Shown here: positions 52,359 through 60,219 of the stretch, one piece after another
How positions within the stretch are numbered: position 1 is the first letter of the stretch
Layout of the letters: each line of letters starts with the position of its first letter
Assembly: GCA_023389105.1 (NCBI GenBank)
Contig: JAEWEY010000001.1
Span: forward strand, 166,974-230,973
Length of the DNA: 64,000 nt
Source: Pseudomonadota bacterium
Lineage (GTDB): Bacteria > Pseudomonadota > Alphaproteobacteria > Sphingomonadales > Sphingomonadaceae
Reading direction: 5' to 3'
The notes under the pieces: model-generated
What the model was told of the DNA's origin: nothing
Seen by the model: the letters and a program-made list of their open reading frames with translations, nothing else
Database searches by the model: none
Made by a program: the position numbers and the translations under genes

Positions 52359-53132
52359 TTACATCGGCGGCGGTGGCGGGAAGCTGAGGCCGGGGGCCGC
52401 GGCGCCCGGCGTGCCTGCGGTGACGGCATTGTAATAGGCCGAGCCGAGCGGGCTGTAGGTGACGGCCTCGATTAGCAGCACCGACGCGAACATCGTCGCG
52501 ACGCCCCATTTCCAGGCGGGGTGGATGCGGCCGCTGCGGCGGAGGTCGGCGACCATACCGGCGATCGGGAACAGCAGCACCGCGGCAAAGATCGCTTCGA
52601 ACGCCCAGGGCATCAGGAGCGGGCCGGGAAGCAGGCGGCCGAACGCGGGGCCGAGCAGCAGGCTCATGCCGCAGAAATGCAGGCGGCGGTGCCATTCGGT
52701 ACGCTTGCGATTGACGATCGCGGCCGTTGTGAGGCCAGCGAAGGTCAGCACGGTCAGCGGGTTGAAGACCATGAATTGCTGCGGCCGGAAGAAGAAGGGT
52801 GCATGGCCCTCGCGGACCATCCGCGCGGTAAGGTAGCAGCCCAATACGATCATCGGGATCATCCAGAACGCGGCGATCCAGCCCAGCGTGCGATGCAGGT
52901 GCATCCGGCCCGTGGCCACAAACACATTCTGAAGCAGGTAGATCGCGACCCAGCCCATGAACACGAAGGCGTGCAGATGGACCGGCAGCGGCGAATGGAA
53001 GCTCGACCGCCCCATCGCAAATTGAAGTGAAAAGCCGGCGATGATGACCAGGGTCATCACGATCGCGCCGCGCAAGAAAAAGCGTTCGTCGCCCACGTCG
53101 GGTGCGAGACGCGGTTCCGCCAATGTTGCCAT
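52359..53132 (-). CDS. Multi-pass membrane protein with conserved histidines
   Basis: A 257-aa integral membrane protein with about seven hydrophobic segments. Conserved His-rich turns occur at SPLPVHLHAFVFMGWVAIYLLQN, at GRMHLHRTLGWIAAF and at RKRTEWHRRLHFCGM, a pattern of paired membrane-face histidines that could bind haem, metals or quinone. It resembles uncharacterised sphingomonad membrane proteins near the DUF2306/cytochrome-b561 type, without certainty. The ATG at 53132 starts it; a longer frame has no signal or ribosome site. Confidence 0.72.
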   Translation of the reverse strand: MATLAEPRLAPDVGDERFFLRGAIVMTLVIIAGFSLQFAMGRSSFHSPLPVHLHAFVFMGWVAIYLLQNVFVATGRMHLHRTLGWIAAFWMIPMIVLGCYLTARMVREGHAPFFFRPQQFMVFNPLTVLTFAGLTTAAIVNRKRTEWHRRLHFCGMSLLLGPAFGRLLPGPLLMPWAFEAIFAAVLLFPIAGMVADLRRSGRIHPAWKWGVATMFASVLLIEAVTYSPLGSAYYNAVTAGTPGAAAPGLSFPPPPPM

Positions 53133-53163
53133 GTCAAAAACCCCCGCAATTGACGGAGCGTTT

Positions 53164-53715
53164 CTAGCCGCTCGCGGCTTCTCGCAAAAGTGAATAGCGC
53201 GCCGCGATTTCATAATGTGCGCCGTGGCGCGACAGCCGGCTTTCGAACAGCAGGAATTCGGTCACGAGGAATGGTGGCGATCGCAACATTTCAGATCGCT
53301 CGACGAAGTTCACGGCCTCCCGGCTTCGACGACCGCTCCAGCGTGCAAGAGTGATATGCGGATGATATGCGCGACGTTCGGGCGGAAGGCCGATGATCGT
53401 GCAAGCGCGCTCGATCTTGGCAGCCAGCGCGGCCACCGGCTCCTTGGGTTCGATCCCCGCCCAAAGCACCCCCGAGTTGCGATGGTCGAACCGGCCAACG
53501 CCGGCAATCCGTAACTCGATAGCGGGAGATCGCAACCTCGAGAGTTCAGCCGCGAGATCCTCGGCCACGGGACGTTCGACCTCGCCAACGAAGCGCAGCG
53601 TAATGTGCAGCTGGTCGTCGGATTGCCAGCGAAAGTCGGCGTTGTCGCCCATCGCGTCGAGCAGCAAGTCGCGAATTTCTTCGGGCGGGCGGACAGCGAC
53701 GAACAGCCGGTGCAT
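53164..53715 (-). CDS. thpR: RNA 2',3'-cyclic phosphodiesterase
   Basis: A 183-aa 2H-family enzyme (LigT-like) that opens 2',3'-cyclic phosphates on RNA. Both histidine motifs are present: DDQLHITLRFVGEV and RAYHPHITLARW, and HRLFVAVRPP opens the protein. The ATG at 53715 follows the NUDIX stop by two bases, so they are translationally coupled. It is the recognised 2H enzyme of this window and a useful comparison for the 125-aa 2H-like protein at 10.2 kb. Confidence 0.93.
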   Translation of the reverse strand: MHRLFVAVRPPEEIRDLLLDAMGDNADFRWQSDDQLHITLRFVGEVERPVAEDLAAELSRLRSPAIELRIAGVGRFDHRNSGVLWAGIEPKEPVAALAAKIERACTIIGLPPERRAYHPHITLARWSGRRSREAVNFVERSEMLRSPPFLVTEFLLFESRLSRHGAHYEIAARYSLLREAASG

Positions 53716-53717
53716 CG

Positions 53718-54179
53718 TCAGAGATGCTCGCGAAGCGCCGCGATCCATTCGCGGGCGACTGACGCGAGGTCGGAGGGCAGCTTGTCCACCGGAAATTCGG
53801 CGACCTGCTCGATCTCCCAGGACCAGCGGGGAGAGTAACGGACGTCCTCCACAACCATCAGGGATACCAGATCGCGGCGGCGGTCCGGGCGCTGTTCGAG
53901 TTCCGCCGCCCGTTGCACTTTGCCATGGTCCGTCATGCCGATTTCCTCACGCAGTTCGCGAAGGCCCGCTTCCACGGCGTCTTCGCTCTTGTCGCGCCCG
54001 CCGCCCGGGAGTCGCCAGCCGGGCGCATAGCGGAGTTTGACAAGGATCAGCTTGCGGTCAGGCGTCAGGGCCAGCGCATGCGCCCCAAAGGTGCGCGGCC
54101 GGCTGACGAACCACCCGGCCCGAAGCAACTGGTAGGCGCCGGTGACGATCGTGCGCAGGATGCGGTCGGCGAGATTCAT
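53718..54179 (-). CDS. NUDIX hydrolase coupled to thpR
   Basis: A 153-aa NUDIX hydrolase. RTFGAHALALTPDRKLILVKLRYAPGWRLPGGGRDKSEDAVEAGLRELREEIGM contains the Nudix box (GGGRDKSEDAVEAGLRELREEIG). The basic start region and PRTFGAHAL are typical of small housecleaning NUDIX enzymes; the substrate is not assignable. ATG at 54179. It forms a minus-strand operon with thpR and lies divergent from ppk2, with 86 bases between. Confidence 0.9.
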   Translation of the reverse strand: MNLADRILRTIVTGAYQLLRAGWFVSRPRTFGAHALALTPDRKLILVKLRYAPGWRLPGGGRDKSEDAVEAGLRELREEIGMTDHGKVQRAAELEQRPDRRRDLVSLMVVEDVRYSPRWSWEIEQVAEFPVDKLPSDLASVAREWIAALREHL

Positions 54180-54265
54180 GACAACAGGTTATCCCGCCGT
54201 GCAATGCTGTTCCAATCGAGATGCATGCGTGCAACAACGCACGTCTCGGCAAAGGGGCATGCTGA

Positions 54266-55120
54266 ATGAGCGACGCGGACGATCTCAGCGAGCATCAATA
54301 TAATCAACTGCTGAAGCCGCTCGCGGCCGAGTTGAGCGGCATGGCGCGCTGGGTGTGGGAGACCGGCCAGCGGATGGTGGTCGTCTTCGAGGGACGTGAC
54401 ACGGCCGGCAAGGGTGGGTCGATCGACATGTTCGCACGCCTGTTGAACCCCCGCCAGTGCCGGGTCGTGGCGCTGCCGAGTCCTAGCGAGCGCGAGAAAA
54501 CCCAATGGTATTTTCAGCGCTACATCCAACATTTGCCGGCGCGAGGCGAGATCGTGCTGTTCGACCGCAGCTGGTACAATCGCGCGGGTGTCGAGAAGGT
54601 GATGGGCTTTTGTACACCCGACCAGACCCAGGACTTTTTGAACGCGGCGCCGGAGTTCGAGCGGCATCTGGTCGACGACGGCATCCTGCTGTTCAAATAT
54701 TGGCTATGCTGCGACCAGAAGGTGCAGGAGGAACGCTTCGAAAACCGGCTCAACAGCCCCGTAAAACGGTGGAAGCTGTCGCCGATCGATATTCAGTCGC
54801 GCGAGCATTATGACGACTATACCGAGGCGCGGGAGCTGATGCTGGCGGCGACGCATACGGATTTCGCGCCCTGGACCCTGGTCGATTTCAATTCGCAGCC
54901 ATTGGGGCGGCTGACGCTGCTTCGCGACCTGCTCGATCGCGTTCCCGATACGGAGTTGCCGTTAGCGGAGATCCCGTGGCCGCCGCTTAGTCACGAGCCA
55001 AGCAAGGAACGGTTTGGCGTGCTGCAGCCGATCCCCGCCTACCCTGTAGAGGCTGCGGAGGCGGCCGACGATGACGACGGGGAGAAGCACAAAAAGAAGA
55101 AGCATCATCACGACGATTAA
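54266..55120 (+). CDS. ppk2: Polyphosphate kinase 2 (class I)
   Basis: A 284-aa PPK2 enzyme using polyphosphate to phosphorylate nucleotides (often GDP/ADP) or the reverse. The P-loop is VVVFEGRDTAGKGGSIDMF, Walker B is EIVLFDRSWYNRAGVEKVMGF, and the lid-type DPIxxREHYDDY motif appears as DIQSREHYDDYTEA. One PPK2 domain makes it class I. The C-terminus ends in a His/Lys/Asp tail (GEKHKKKKHHHDD). It is followed 49 bases on by a DUF4956 gene. A second polyP locus, with ppk1, is 13 kb away. Confidence 0.94.
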   Translation: MSDADDLSEHQYNQLLKPLAAELSGMARWVWETGQRMVVVFEGRDTAGKGGSIDMFARLLNPRQCRVVALPSPSEREKTQWYFQRYIQHLPARGEIVLFDRSWYNRAGVEKVMGFCTPDQTQDFLNAAPEFERHLVDDGILLFKYWLCCDQKVQEERFENRLNSPVKRWKLSPIDIQSREHYDDYTEARELMLAATHTDFAPWTLVDFNSQPLGRLTLLRDLLDRVPDTELPLAEIPWPPLSHEPSKERFGVLQPIPAYPVEAAEAADDDDGEKHKKKKHHHDD

Positions 55121-55169
55121 CGCTGCAATGTGAAGCGCGCCGGGGGCGGCGCCCGAATGGGGGTGAAAC

Positions 55170-55850
55170 ATGCGTGCAGGAAAGCTGCTGATTCAGATCA
55201 CCGTTTATTATCTGGCCATCGCGCTGGTCGTGTTCGTCGCACTGAAGATCTGGCCGGACCTGCGGGGCTATCTGCCGGTCGGCGGCGTCGAGCAACTGAT
55301 CACGCAGCCGGCGAAGAACCCACTGCAAGCCACCGAAGCGATGCGCGCGGCGCATGTCGAAAACTTCGGACAAAGCGTGTTCTGGCTGGTCGTCGCGATC
55401 ATTGCCGCGATCCTCGTCTCGCTGCCGATCAGCTGGGTCTACATGACGGTCCGCGGCGGCGAGGAATATGACCAGAGCCTGGTCAACACGATCATCGTGC
55501 TGCCGATGGTCGTCACGGGCATCGTCATCATCGTCCAGAACTCGCTGTCGCTGGCGTTTGCGCTGGCAGGCATTGCGGGCGCCGTTCGCTTCCGCAATTC
55601 GCTCAAAAGCTCGGGCGATGCGCTGTTCATCCTGATGGCCGTGGGGACCGGGCTGTCCGCGGGCATCGGTGCGATCGAGCTGGCGGCGGTCATCAGCATC
55701 GCTTTCAACTATTGCTTCGTGATCCTTTGGATCACCGAATATGGCGAACGCGCGGGCATGAAGCGGTTCCTGACCGACTATGACGGAAACGACTCCGCCG
55801 CCGTTGTCGTGGTCGAAGAGAAGACGACGGTGATCGAGACCAAGGCCTAA
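55170..55850 (+). CDS. DUF4956 membrane protein
   Basis: A 226-aa inner-membrane protein with about five hydrophobic segments. The family signature is IAGAVRFRNSLKSSGDALFILMAVGTGLSAGIGAIELA, together with EYDQSLVNTIIVLPMVVTGIV. DUF4956 proteins are repeatedly found beside polyphosphate polymerase (VTC-domain) and CotH-type genes, and here a ppk2 precedes and a CotH-like gene follows, so a polyphosphate-linked or matrix role is suggested. It ends overlapping by four bases with the convergent gene. Confidence 0.88.
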   Translation: MRAGKLLIQITVYYLAIALVVFVALKIWPDLRGYLPVGGVEQLITQPAKNPLQATEAMRAAHVENFGQSVFWLVVAIIAAILVSLPISWVYMTVRGGEEYDQSLVNTIIVLPMVVTGIVIIVQNSLSLAFALAGIAGAVRFRNSLKSSGDALFILMAVGTGLSAGIGAIELAAVISIAFNYCFVILWITEYGERAGMKRFLTDYDGNDSAAVVVVEEKTTVIETKA

Positions 55851-56845
55851 TTGACGCAGGTCTTGAAGATTTTTCCGCTGTCGACGTCGGCGAAGAACGC
55901 CTGAATATAGGAAGCGGCGCGCGCCTGGTTCTTGGCGTCGAGGCCGGGGATGGTCGCGAACAGGCCGGTGAACTCTGCGCGGCGCGGGGAAAGCTGAGCG
56001 GCGAAGGCATGGGCTTGCGCCTGGTGCGCGCAATAGCCGCGATAGGCGCGCTGGCGGACGTTGTTGATCGGAAATCCTTCGGGCGGAACGGCGTACGAGG
56101 CATCGACGAGACCCGAGTAATCGAAGTCGTAGGGCACGGGCTGATAGAGGCCGGACCCGGCGAGCAGGCGTCCGTTATGGCAGCAATTTTCGCCCTTGGG
56201 CGCGGCGCGCATCGACCAGTCGTAGTTGCTGATCATATATTCGAAGACGCCGAAGCGGGCGCCCGCGGCGGGATCGATTTGGGCCAGCGGGACCAGCTCC
56301 GGCGCCTTGGCGTCGCGCAGTCCGTTGCGCTTTGCGACGTCGTCGAAATCCTCGATGAAGAAGCCGACGCGGGAGATGTACGGCCGCCCGCTTTCGTCGA
56401 CATAGTCGATGTTCGCGAGCCGCGCGCGGAAGCTCAACGGCGTCATCAGATTGTAGAGGCGGTAGGCCGAATATTCGAGCAGCACCTTTTGCTGGAAGCC
56501 GGCATCTCGCTTGCAATGGGTGACCAGCTTGAGGCGCTTCTGGTGGTCAAATAGCGATCCGTCCGGCGCCTTTTGCGTCAGCTGCACGCGCAGCGGCGGG
56601 AAGTCGCAAATATCGTTCGTGCGGCGGGTAATGCCACGTGGCGAAAGCGTGATGGGATAGGTGACGCCGTCGACAGTCATGCTGGCGGGGCGTGGCGTTT
56701 CCGCCCGGTTCGAAACGAGTTGCGCGATTGGGCCCTTGAGCACGACGTGGATCGGCGTGTCGCTTGAAAACAATGGGGTCGCCGGCGTCGCGGCTTCACA
56801 CGTAGTGGCAGCGACCAGCGAAGTGATGCCCAACCATGCTTTCAT
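55847..56845 (-). CDS. Exported CotH-like hypothetical protein
   Basis: A 332-aa secreted protein with a short signal peptide (WLGITSLVAATTCEAA). The middle LFDHQKRLKLVTHCKRD, QQKVLLEYSAYRLYNLMTPLSFRARLANIDYVDE and RVGFFIEDFDDVAKRNGL resemble the CotH kinase fold: basic beta strand, then a helix with the LxYxxxRLYN-type pattern, then a strand ending in acidic residues. Identity is remote. It is convergent with and overlaps DUF4956, which commonly co-occurs with CotH-like proteins. Four cysteines suggest disulfides. Confidence 0.6.
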   Translation of the reverse strand: MKAWLGITSLVAATTCEAATPATPLFSSDTPIHVVLKGPIAQLVSNRAETPRPASMTVDGVTYPITLSPRGITRRTNDICDFPPLRVQLTQKAPDGSLFDHQKRLKLVTHCKRDAGFQQKVLLEYSAYRLYNLMTPLSFRARLANIDYVDESGRPYISRVGFFIEDFDDVAKRNGLRDAKAPELVPLAQIDPAAGARFGVFEYMISNYDWSMRAAPKGENCCHNGRLLAGSGLYQPVPYDFDYSGLVDASYAVPPEGFPINNVRQRAYRGYCAHQAQAHAFAAQLSPRRAEFTGLFATIPGLDAKNQARAASYIQAFFADVDSGKIFKTCVN

Positions 56846-56860
56846 TGCCCCCTCCTGCGA

Positions 56861-57913
56861 TCAAGGTGTCCGTGACGTCGTGTGCGGGATCATCCGGTCG
56901 CCGACGATTTCGAGCCAGCTCGGCACGCCGCCGTAATAGCGCGAGTTCCCGGTATCGATCCGCGCGAGCCTGTTGTCCGGGCTAATCACGATCCCTTTGA
57001 GGTTGGGCGTGTGGCCGATCACCATGCGCTTGGCGCCATAGGCTGAAAGAGCCGCGGTCAGTTCCTGTTCCGACGTCACCGGTGGGGCAGGCGGCACGAC
57101 CTTCGCGCGCGCAGCCGCGGCTTCGTTGTCGGCCATGATGAGGCCGCGATACCAGAGCGGGCCACGGGGATCGGTGAGGATGGAGTTGGGCGTGTCATCG
57201 GCCGCCGCCATGGCTGCCGCGACACGCTGATTTACCGTGGTCAGCGGTTCGCGTGCGGTTTCGGCGCTGATGCCGCCGTGCACGAAAATTATGTCGCCAA
57301 GCTTGAGGATCGCCGGGTTCTGCGTAGCCCATTTGCCGAGGTCGCCGGTCGGCCCCCAGGCGAGCCGATGCTCGACCCAGCCGAGCGGGTGTTCAGCCAT
57401 CCATTTTGCGCGCACCTGTTCGGGCGTAATCTTGGGGTCCTGCGCGCGATAGGCGGCCTCGAGCGCCGAGCGATTGGCTTCGTAGACCTTGTCGCGCCGT
57501 GCCGCGGACTGGCTGTCCGCGAAGGCGGCATATTCGCCGGGCGTCACGTAGCGGTCGTCGCCGATGAGGTTCATCGCCTCGTGGTTGCCGAGCACGACAT
57601 AGACCTTGCCGCCCTTGCGGGGCGCCTCACGCTGAAGCTGTTGCAGGTTGCGCACGATCTTTAGCGAGTCCGCGCCGCGATCGAGGATGTCGCCAAGTTG
57701 GACGAGAGTGGTCTTGCCGCCCGCCCAGTGGCCCCTGGCATCGATGATGCCCGCCGCGCGGGCGATGTCCTGCCAGGCCTTGAAGTCGCCGTGCAGGTCG
57801 CCGACGGCAACGATCCGGCTCGGCGTCTGCGCGCTCGCGAGGCCCGCTGCGAAGAGCAGGAACAAGAAGCCGGCGAACCGCCGCGTCAGGGCTGCGATGA
57901 GACCCCCAGGCAT
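56861..57913 (-). CDS. Shewanella-like metallophosphatase
   Basis: A 350-aa exported PPP-type phosphatase of the Shelphs group. After an N-terminal hydrophobic signal (GFLFLLFAAGLASAQ) the metal site is complete: VAVGDLHGDFKAW (GDxHG), VQLGDILDRGADS (GDxxDRG), VVLGNHEAMN (GNHE), IFVHGGIS (H) and VIGHTPNL (H). This group dephosphorylates proteins or nucleotides; the substrate is unknown. Its signal peptide places it in the periplasm. ATG at 57913; the start is separated from the Bax-inhibitor gene by a palindrome. Confidence 0.9.
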   Translation of the reverse strand: MPGGLIAALTRRFAGFLFLLFAAGLASAQTPSRIVAVGDLHGDFKAWQDIARAAGIIDARGHWAGGKTTLVQLGDILDRGADSLKIVRNLQQLQREAPRKGGKVYVVLGNHEAMNLIGDDRYVTPGEYAAFADSQSAARRDKVYEANRSALEAAYRAQDPKITPEQVRAKWMAEHPLGWVEHRLAWGPTGDLGKWATQNPAILKLGDIIFVHGGISAETAREPLTTVNQRVAAAMAAADDTPNSILTDPRGPLWYRGLIMADNEAAAARAKVVPPAPPVTSEQELTAALSAYGAKRMVIGHTPNLKGIVISPDNRLARIDTGNSRYYGGVPSWLEIVGDRMIPHTTSRTP

Positions 57914-57968
57914 GGCCGCACTGTCGCACCGGCGAGCGTCCCCGGCAATGCAGTTAACTAACCGCTAT

Positions 57969-57984
57969 CTGAACAGCCGTTCAG
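57969..57984. repeat. Short inverted repeat between divergent genes
   Basis: CTGAAC-AGCC-GTTCAG is a perfect 6-bp inverted repeat. It lies between the divergent phosphatase and Bax-inhibitor genes, where an operator is plausible. The protein that would bind it is unknown. Confidence 0.4.
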
Positions 57985-58082
57985 CAAGAGGGGTTTATGT
58001 CGTGTTTTGCTTGAAGTCGGGCAGCGCTTCCACGATATTTGCGTTTAGCGAACGGGCCTTTTGCCCGCGCAGAGGAGAAACG

Positions 58083-58820
58083 ATGGCCAACTGGCAAGAC
58101 CCGCAGATGACCGGCGCTAGCGCCGCGACGGTAAGTGTACCGCGCGCCGCCCGCGATGTGGGCCTCCGGTCGTATATGCTTTCGGTTTACAACTACATGG
58201 CTTCGGGCGTGCTGCTGACCGGCATCGTCGCCCTGCTGTTCGCGCCCTACGCCGGCCAGGTTCTGGTCGGTGCCAATGGTGGAATGAGCGCTCTGGGCTG
58301 GATCGTGACGCTGTCGCCGCTGGCGATCGTGTTCGCGATGAGCTTCGGCGCCAACCGCATGTCGACGGGCACGCTGCAGATTCTGTTCTGGGCGTTCGCG
58401 GGCCTCATGGGCCTGTCGATGTCGACCCTGTTCCTGGCGTTCACCGGCGCCTCGATCGCGCAGACCTTCTTCGCGACCTCGGCCGCCTACCTTGGTCTCA
58501 GCCTGTACGGCTATACGACCAAGCGTGACCTCAGCGGTTTCGGCACGTTCCTGATCATGGGCGTCGTCGGCATCCTGGTCGCGATGCTGGTGAACATGTT
58601 CCTGCAGTCGAGCGCGATGGCCTTGGCCATCAGCGCCATCGGCGTGCTGCTGTTCGCGGGCCTGACCGCCTACGACACGCAGCGGATCAAGAGCATGTAC
58701 TTCTACGTGCAGGGCACGGAGATGGCCGGCAAGACGGTGATCCTGGGCGCGCTGACGCTGTATCTGGACTTCATCAACATGTTCCAGTTCCTGCTGAGCT
58801 TCATGGGCGACCGCCGCTAA
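58083..58820 (+). CDS. Bax inhibitor-1/YccA family protein
   Basis: A 245-aa inner-membrane protein with seven hydrophobic segments, of the BI-1/YbhL/YccA family, which modulates FtsH or calcium leak in different organisms. The N-terminus ARDVGLRSYMLSVYNYMASGVLLTGIVALL and the C-terminal ALTLYLDFINMFQFLLSFMGDRR (with the conserved Asp) are typical. The ATG at 58083 follows AGAGGAGAAACG. A plausible promoter is TTGAAG-N17/18-ATATTT at 58011-58040. It is ended by a long hairpin. Confidence 0.92.
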   Translation: MANWQDPQMTGASAATVSVPRAARDVGLRSYMLSVYNYMASGVLLTGIVALLFAPYAGQVLVGANGGMSALGWIVTLSPLAIVFAMSFGANRMSTGTLQILFWAFAGLMGLSMSTLFLAFTGASIAQTFFATSAAYLGLSLYGYTTKRDLSGFGTFLIMGVVGILVAMLVNMFLQSSAMALAISAIGVLLFAGLTAYDTQRIKSMYFYVQGTEMAGKTVILGALTLYLDFINMFQFLLSFMGDRR

Positions 58821-58841
58821 GCCTGGCAGCAACGACAAAAG

Positions 58842-58875
58842 AGAAGGGCCGCTGGAGCGATCCAGCGGCCCTTCT
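58842..58875 (+). terminator. Long hairpin after Bax-inhibitor gene
   Basis: AGAAGGGCCGCTGGA pairs with TCCAGCGGCCCTTCT over 15 bp around GCGA (58842-58875), followed by TGTAT. The stem is strong and the T-run short; it is also able to act on the opposite strand. Confidence 0.75.
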
Positions 58876-58898
58876 TGTATCTCTGGTCGGGCAAATCC

Positions 58899-58935
58899 CG
58901 GTCCTGCCCGGTGGGTTAGCGGAAGAGGCAGGACC
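58899..58935. other. Perfect 10-bp hairpin in an intergenic region
   Basis: CGGTCCTGCC (58899-58908) pairs with GGCAGGACCG (58926-58935) around a 17-base loop. It lies between the Bax-inhibitor terminator and the end of the minus-strand GST. There is no T-run on either strand, so neither a terminator nor another role can be assigned; the surrounding 160 bases otherwise hold nothing I can support. Confidence 0.4.
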
Positions 58936-59039
58936 GGTCTTGTGCAAACACCCGGGGGGTAAGTTGGGTGCGAAGTCCGGTTTAACGGGCGCTTGTTAAT
59001 TGCATTCCAAAGGAATTGGTTAGCGGAACGGCAAGGAAT

Positions 59040-59669
59040 TCAGGCGGTCTGTGTCTGGCTTCCCGCGAGTGCTTTCGCGTCGATTTCGGTGGCGCGGCGG
59101 TAGGCGTCGCGATCGGTCATTCGGCGGGCATAATCGACGAATACGGGCTTGGGCTCGAGCAGGTTGAACGCCAGCATGAAATTGACGTTGGCGCCCACGA
59201 ACAGGTCGGCGGCGGTGAAATGATCGGCGGCGATATATTCGCGGCCCGTCAGCGCCTTCTCGAGATTGCCGATGGCCAGATCGTAATTTCCGTAGCCGAA
59301 CATCCGCTGCCGCTCCGGCGTCGGCTCCCAGCCGACGGCCTTGTTGCTGAACGCGGCTTCGATCGGACCCGAGGTGAAAAAGATCCAGCGGTAGTAATCG
59401 GCGCGGTCGGTCGTCGGCGGCGCGAGGTTCGCTTCGGGGAAAGCGTCGGCGAGATAGCAACAGATGGCCGCGACCTCGGTGACGACCTTTCCTTTGTGCT
59501 CGATCGCCGGGACTTTCCCCATCGGATTGATCGACAGATAGGGCTCGGCCTTCATCGTCGTCGCATAGTCGAGCAGCACCGTGTCGTACGGCGCGCCGAC
59601 TTCTTCCAGCATCCAGCGAACGGTCTGCCCGCGCGATTGCGGATTGGTGTAGAACTTGAGGTCGGCCAT
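59040..59669 (-). CDS. Glutathione S-transferase family protein
   Basis: A 209-aa cytoplasmic GST. The thioredoxin-like N domain has LKFYTNPQSRGQTVRWMLEEVGAPY (with Ser in the catalytic region), then GKVPAIEHKGKVVTEVAAICCYLADAFPEANLAP. The C domain includes NLEKALTGREYIAADHFTAADLFVGANVNFMLAF, a common GST signature. The substrate is unknown. ATG at 59669. The frameshifted cinA follows upstream on the same strand; no operon is obvious. Confidence 0.93.
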   Translation of the reverse strand: MADLKFYTNPQSRGQTVRWMLEEVGAPYDTVLLDYATTMKAEPYLSINPMGKVPAIEHKGKVVTEVAAICCYLADAFPEANLAPPTTDRADYYRWIFFTSGPIEAAFSNKAVGWEPTPERQRMFGYGNYDLAIGNLEKALTGREYIAADHFTAADLFVGANVNFMLAFNLLEPKPVFVDYARRMTDRDAYRRATEIDAKALAGSQTQTA

Positions 59670-59705
59670 CGCAGTCTCCTGAAAGGGGTGAGCGGCTACG
59701 GCTGA

Positions 59706-60219
59706 TTAGGCCTGATCGAGCGCCTCTTCCAACATCTCCAGCATCGCCTTGAGCGACTTCAGGCGTACTTCGCCGCGGCCGACGGCGCCATAATGTTCCT
59801 CGCGATGCACCGTCTCGCCGCCTTTGCGGGCGAGCGCCATGTGGACGAGGCCTTCCTCGTTATTCCTCGCCAACTGGGCCCGCAAAGCCGGTGATACCAA
59901 TGGCGATATCGGCATGGCTGGCGTTCAGCGCGCCTTTCGCCATGGCCCGAGCGACTGGCTCGGAAACAGCCTGGTTCACCTGAAGCAGGCCGGGTTCGAT
60001 GCCGAGCAGCTCGGTTTTCGACTCGTTGGTGTAGGTGACGAAGCCGCGCTCGAAGGCGTGGCCTGCCCCTTCGATGTCAGTCAGCAAGGCGGCGAGCATG
60101 CCGCCGGTGCAGCTTTCCGCGGTGGCAATGCAGAGATCCGCATCGCACATCCGCCGCATCAGCCGCTCGGCCTGCGCGTCCAAGTCATCCGGAAGCGCAG
60201 GCTCAAGCGTCTCACTCAT
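59706..60219 (-). pseudogene. CinA C-terminal-domain gene with a frameshift
   Basis: The first part (from ATG at 60219) encodes a CinA C domain: MCDADLCIATAESCTGGMLAALLTDIEG, AFERGFVTYTNESKTELLGI and GITGFAGPVGEE, then stops at 59860. The rest of the domain, EEGLVHMALARKGGETVHREEHYG, continues in another frame to 59706. Removing one base near 59863-59885 gives a 170-aa protein of normal length. The ATG overlaps the M28 stop (ATGA). Intact members act as nicotinamide-nucleotide amidases. Either a recent mutation or a sequencing error. Confidence 0.85.
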
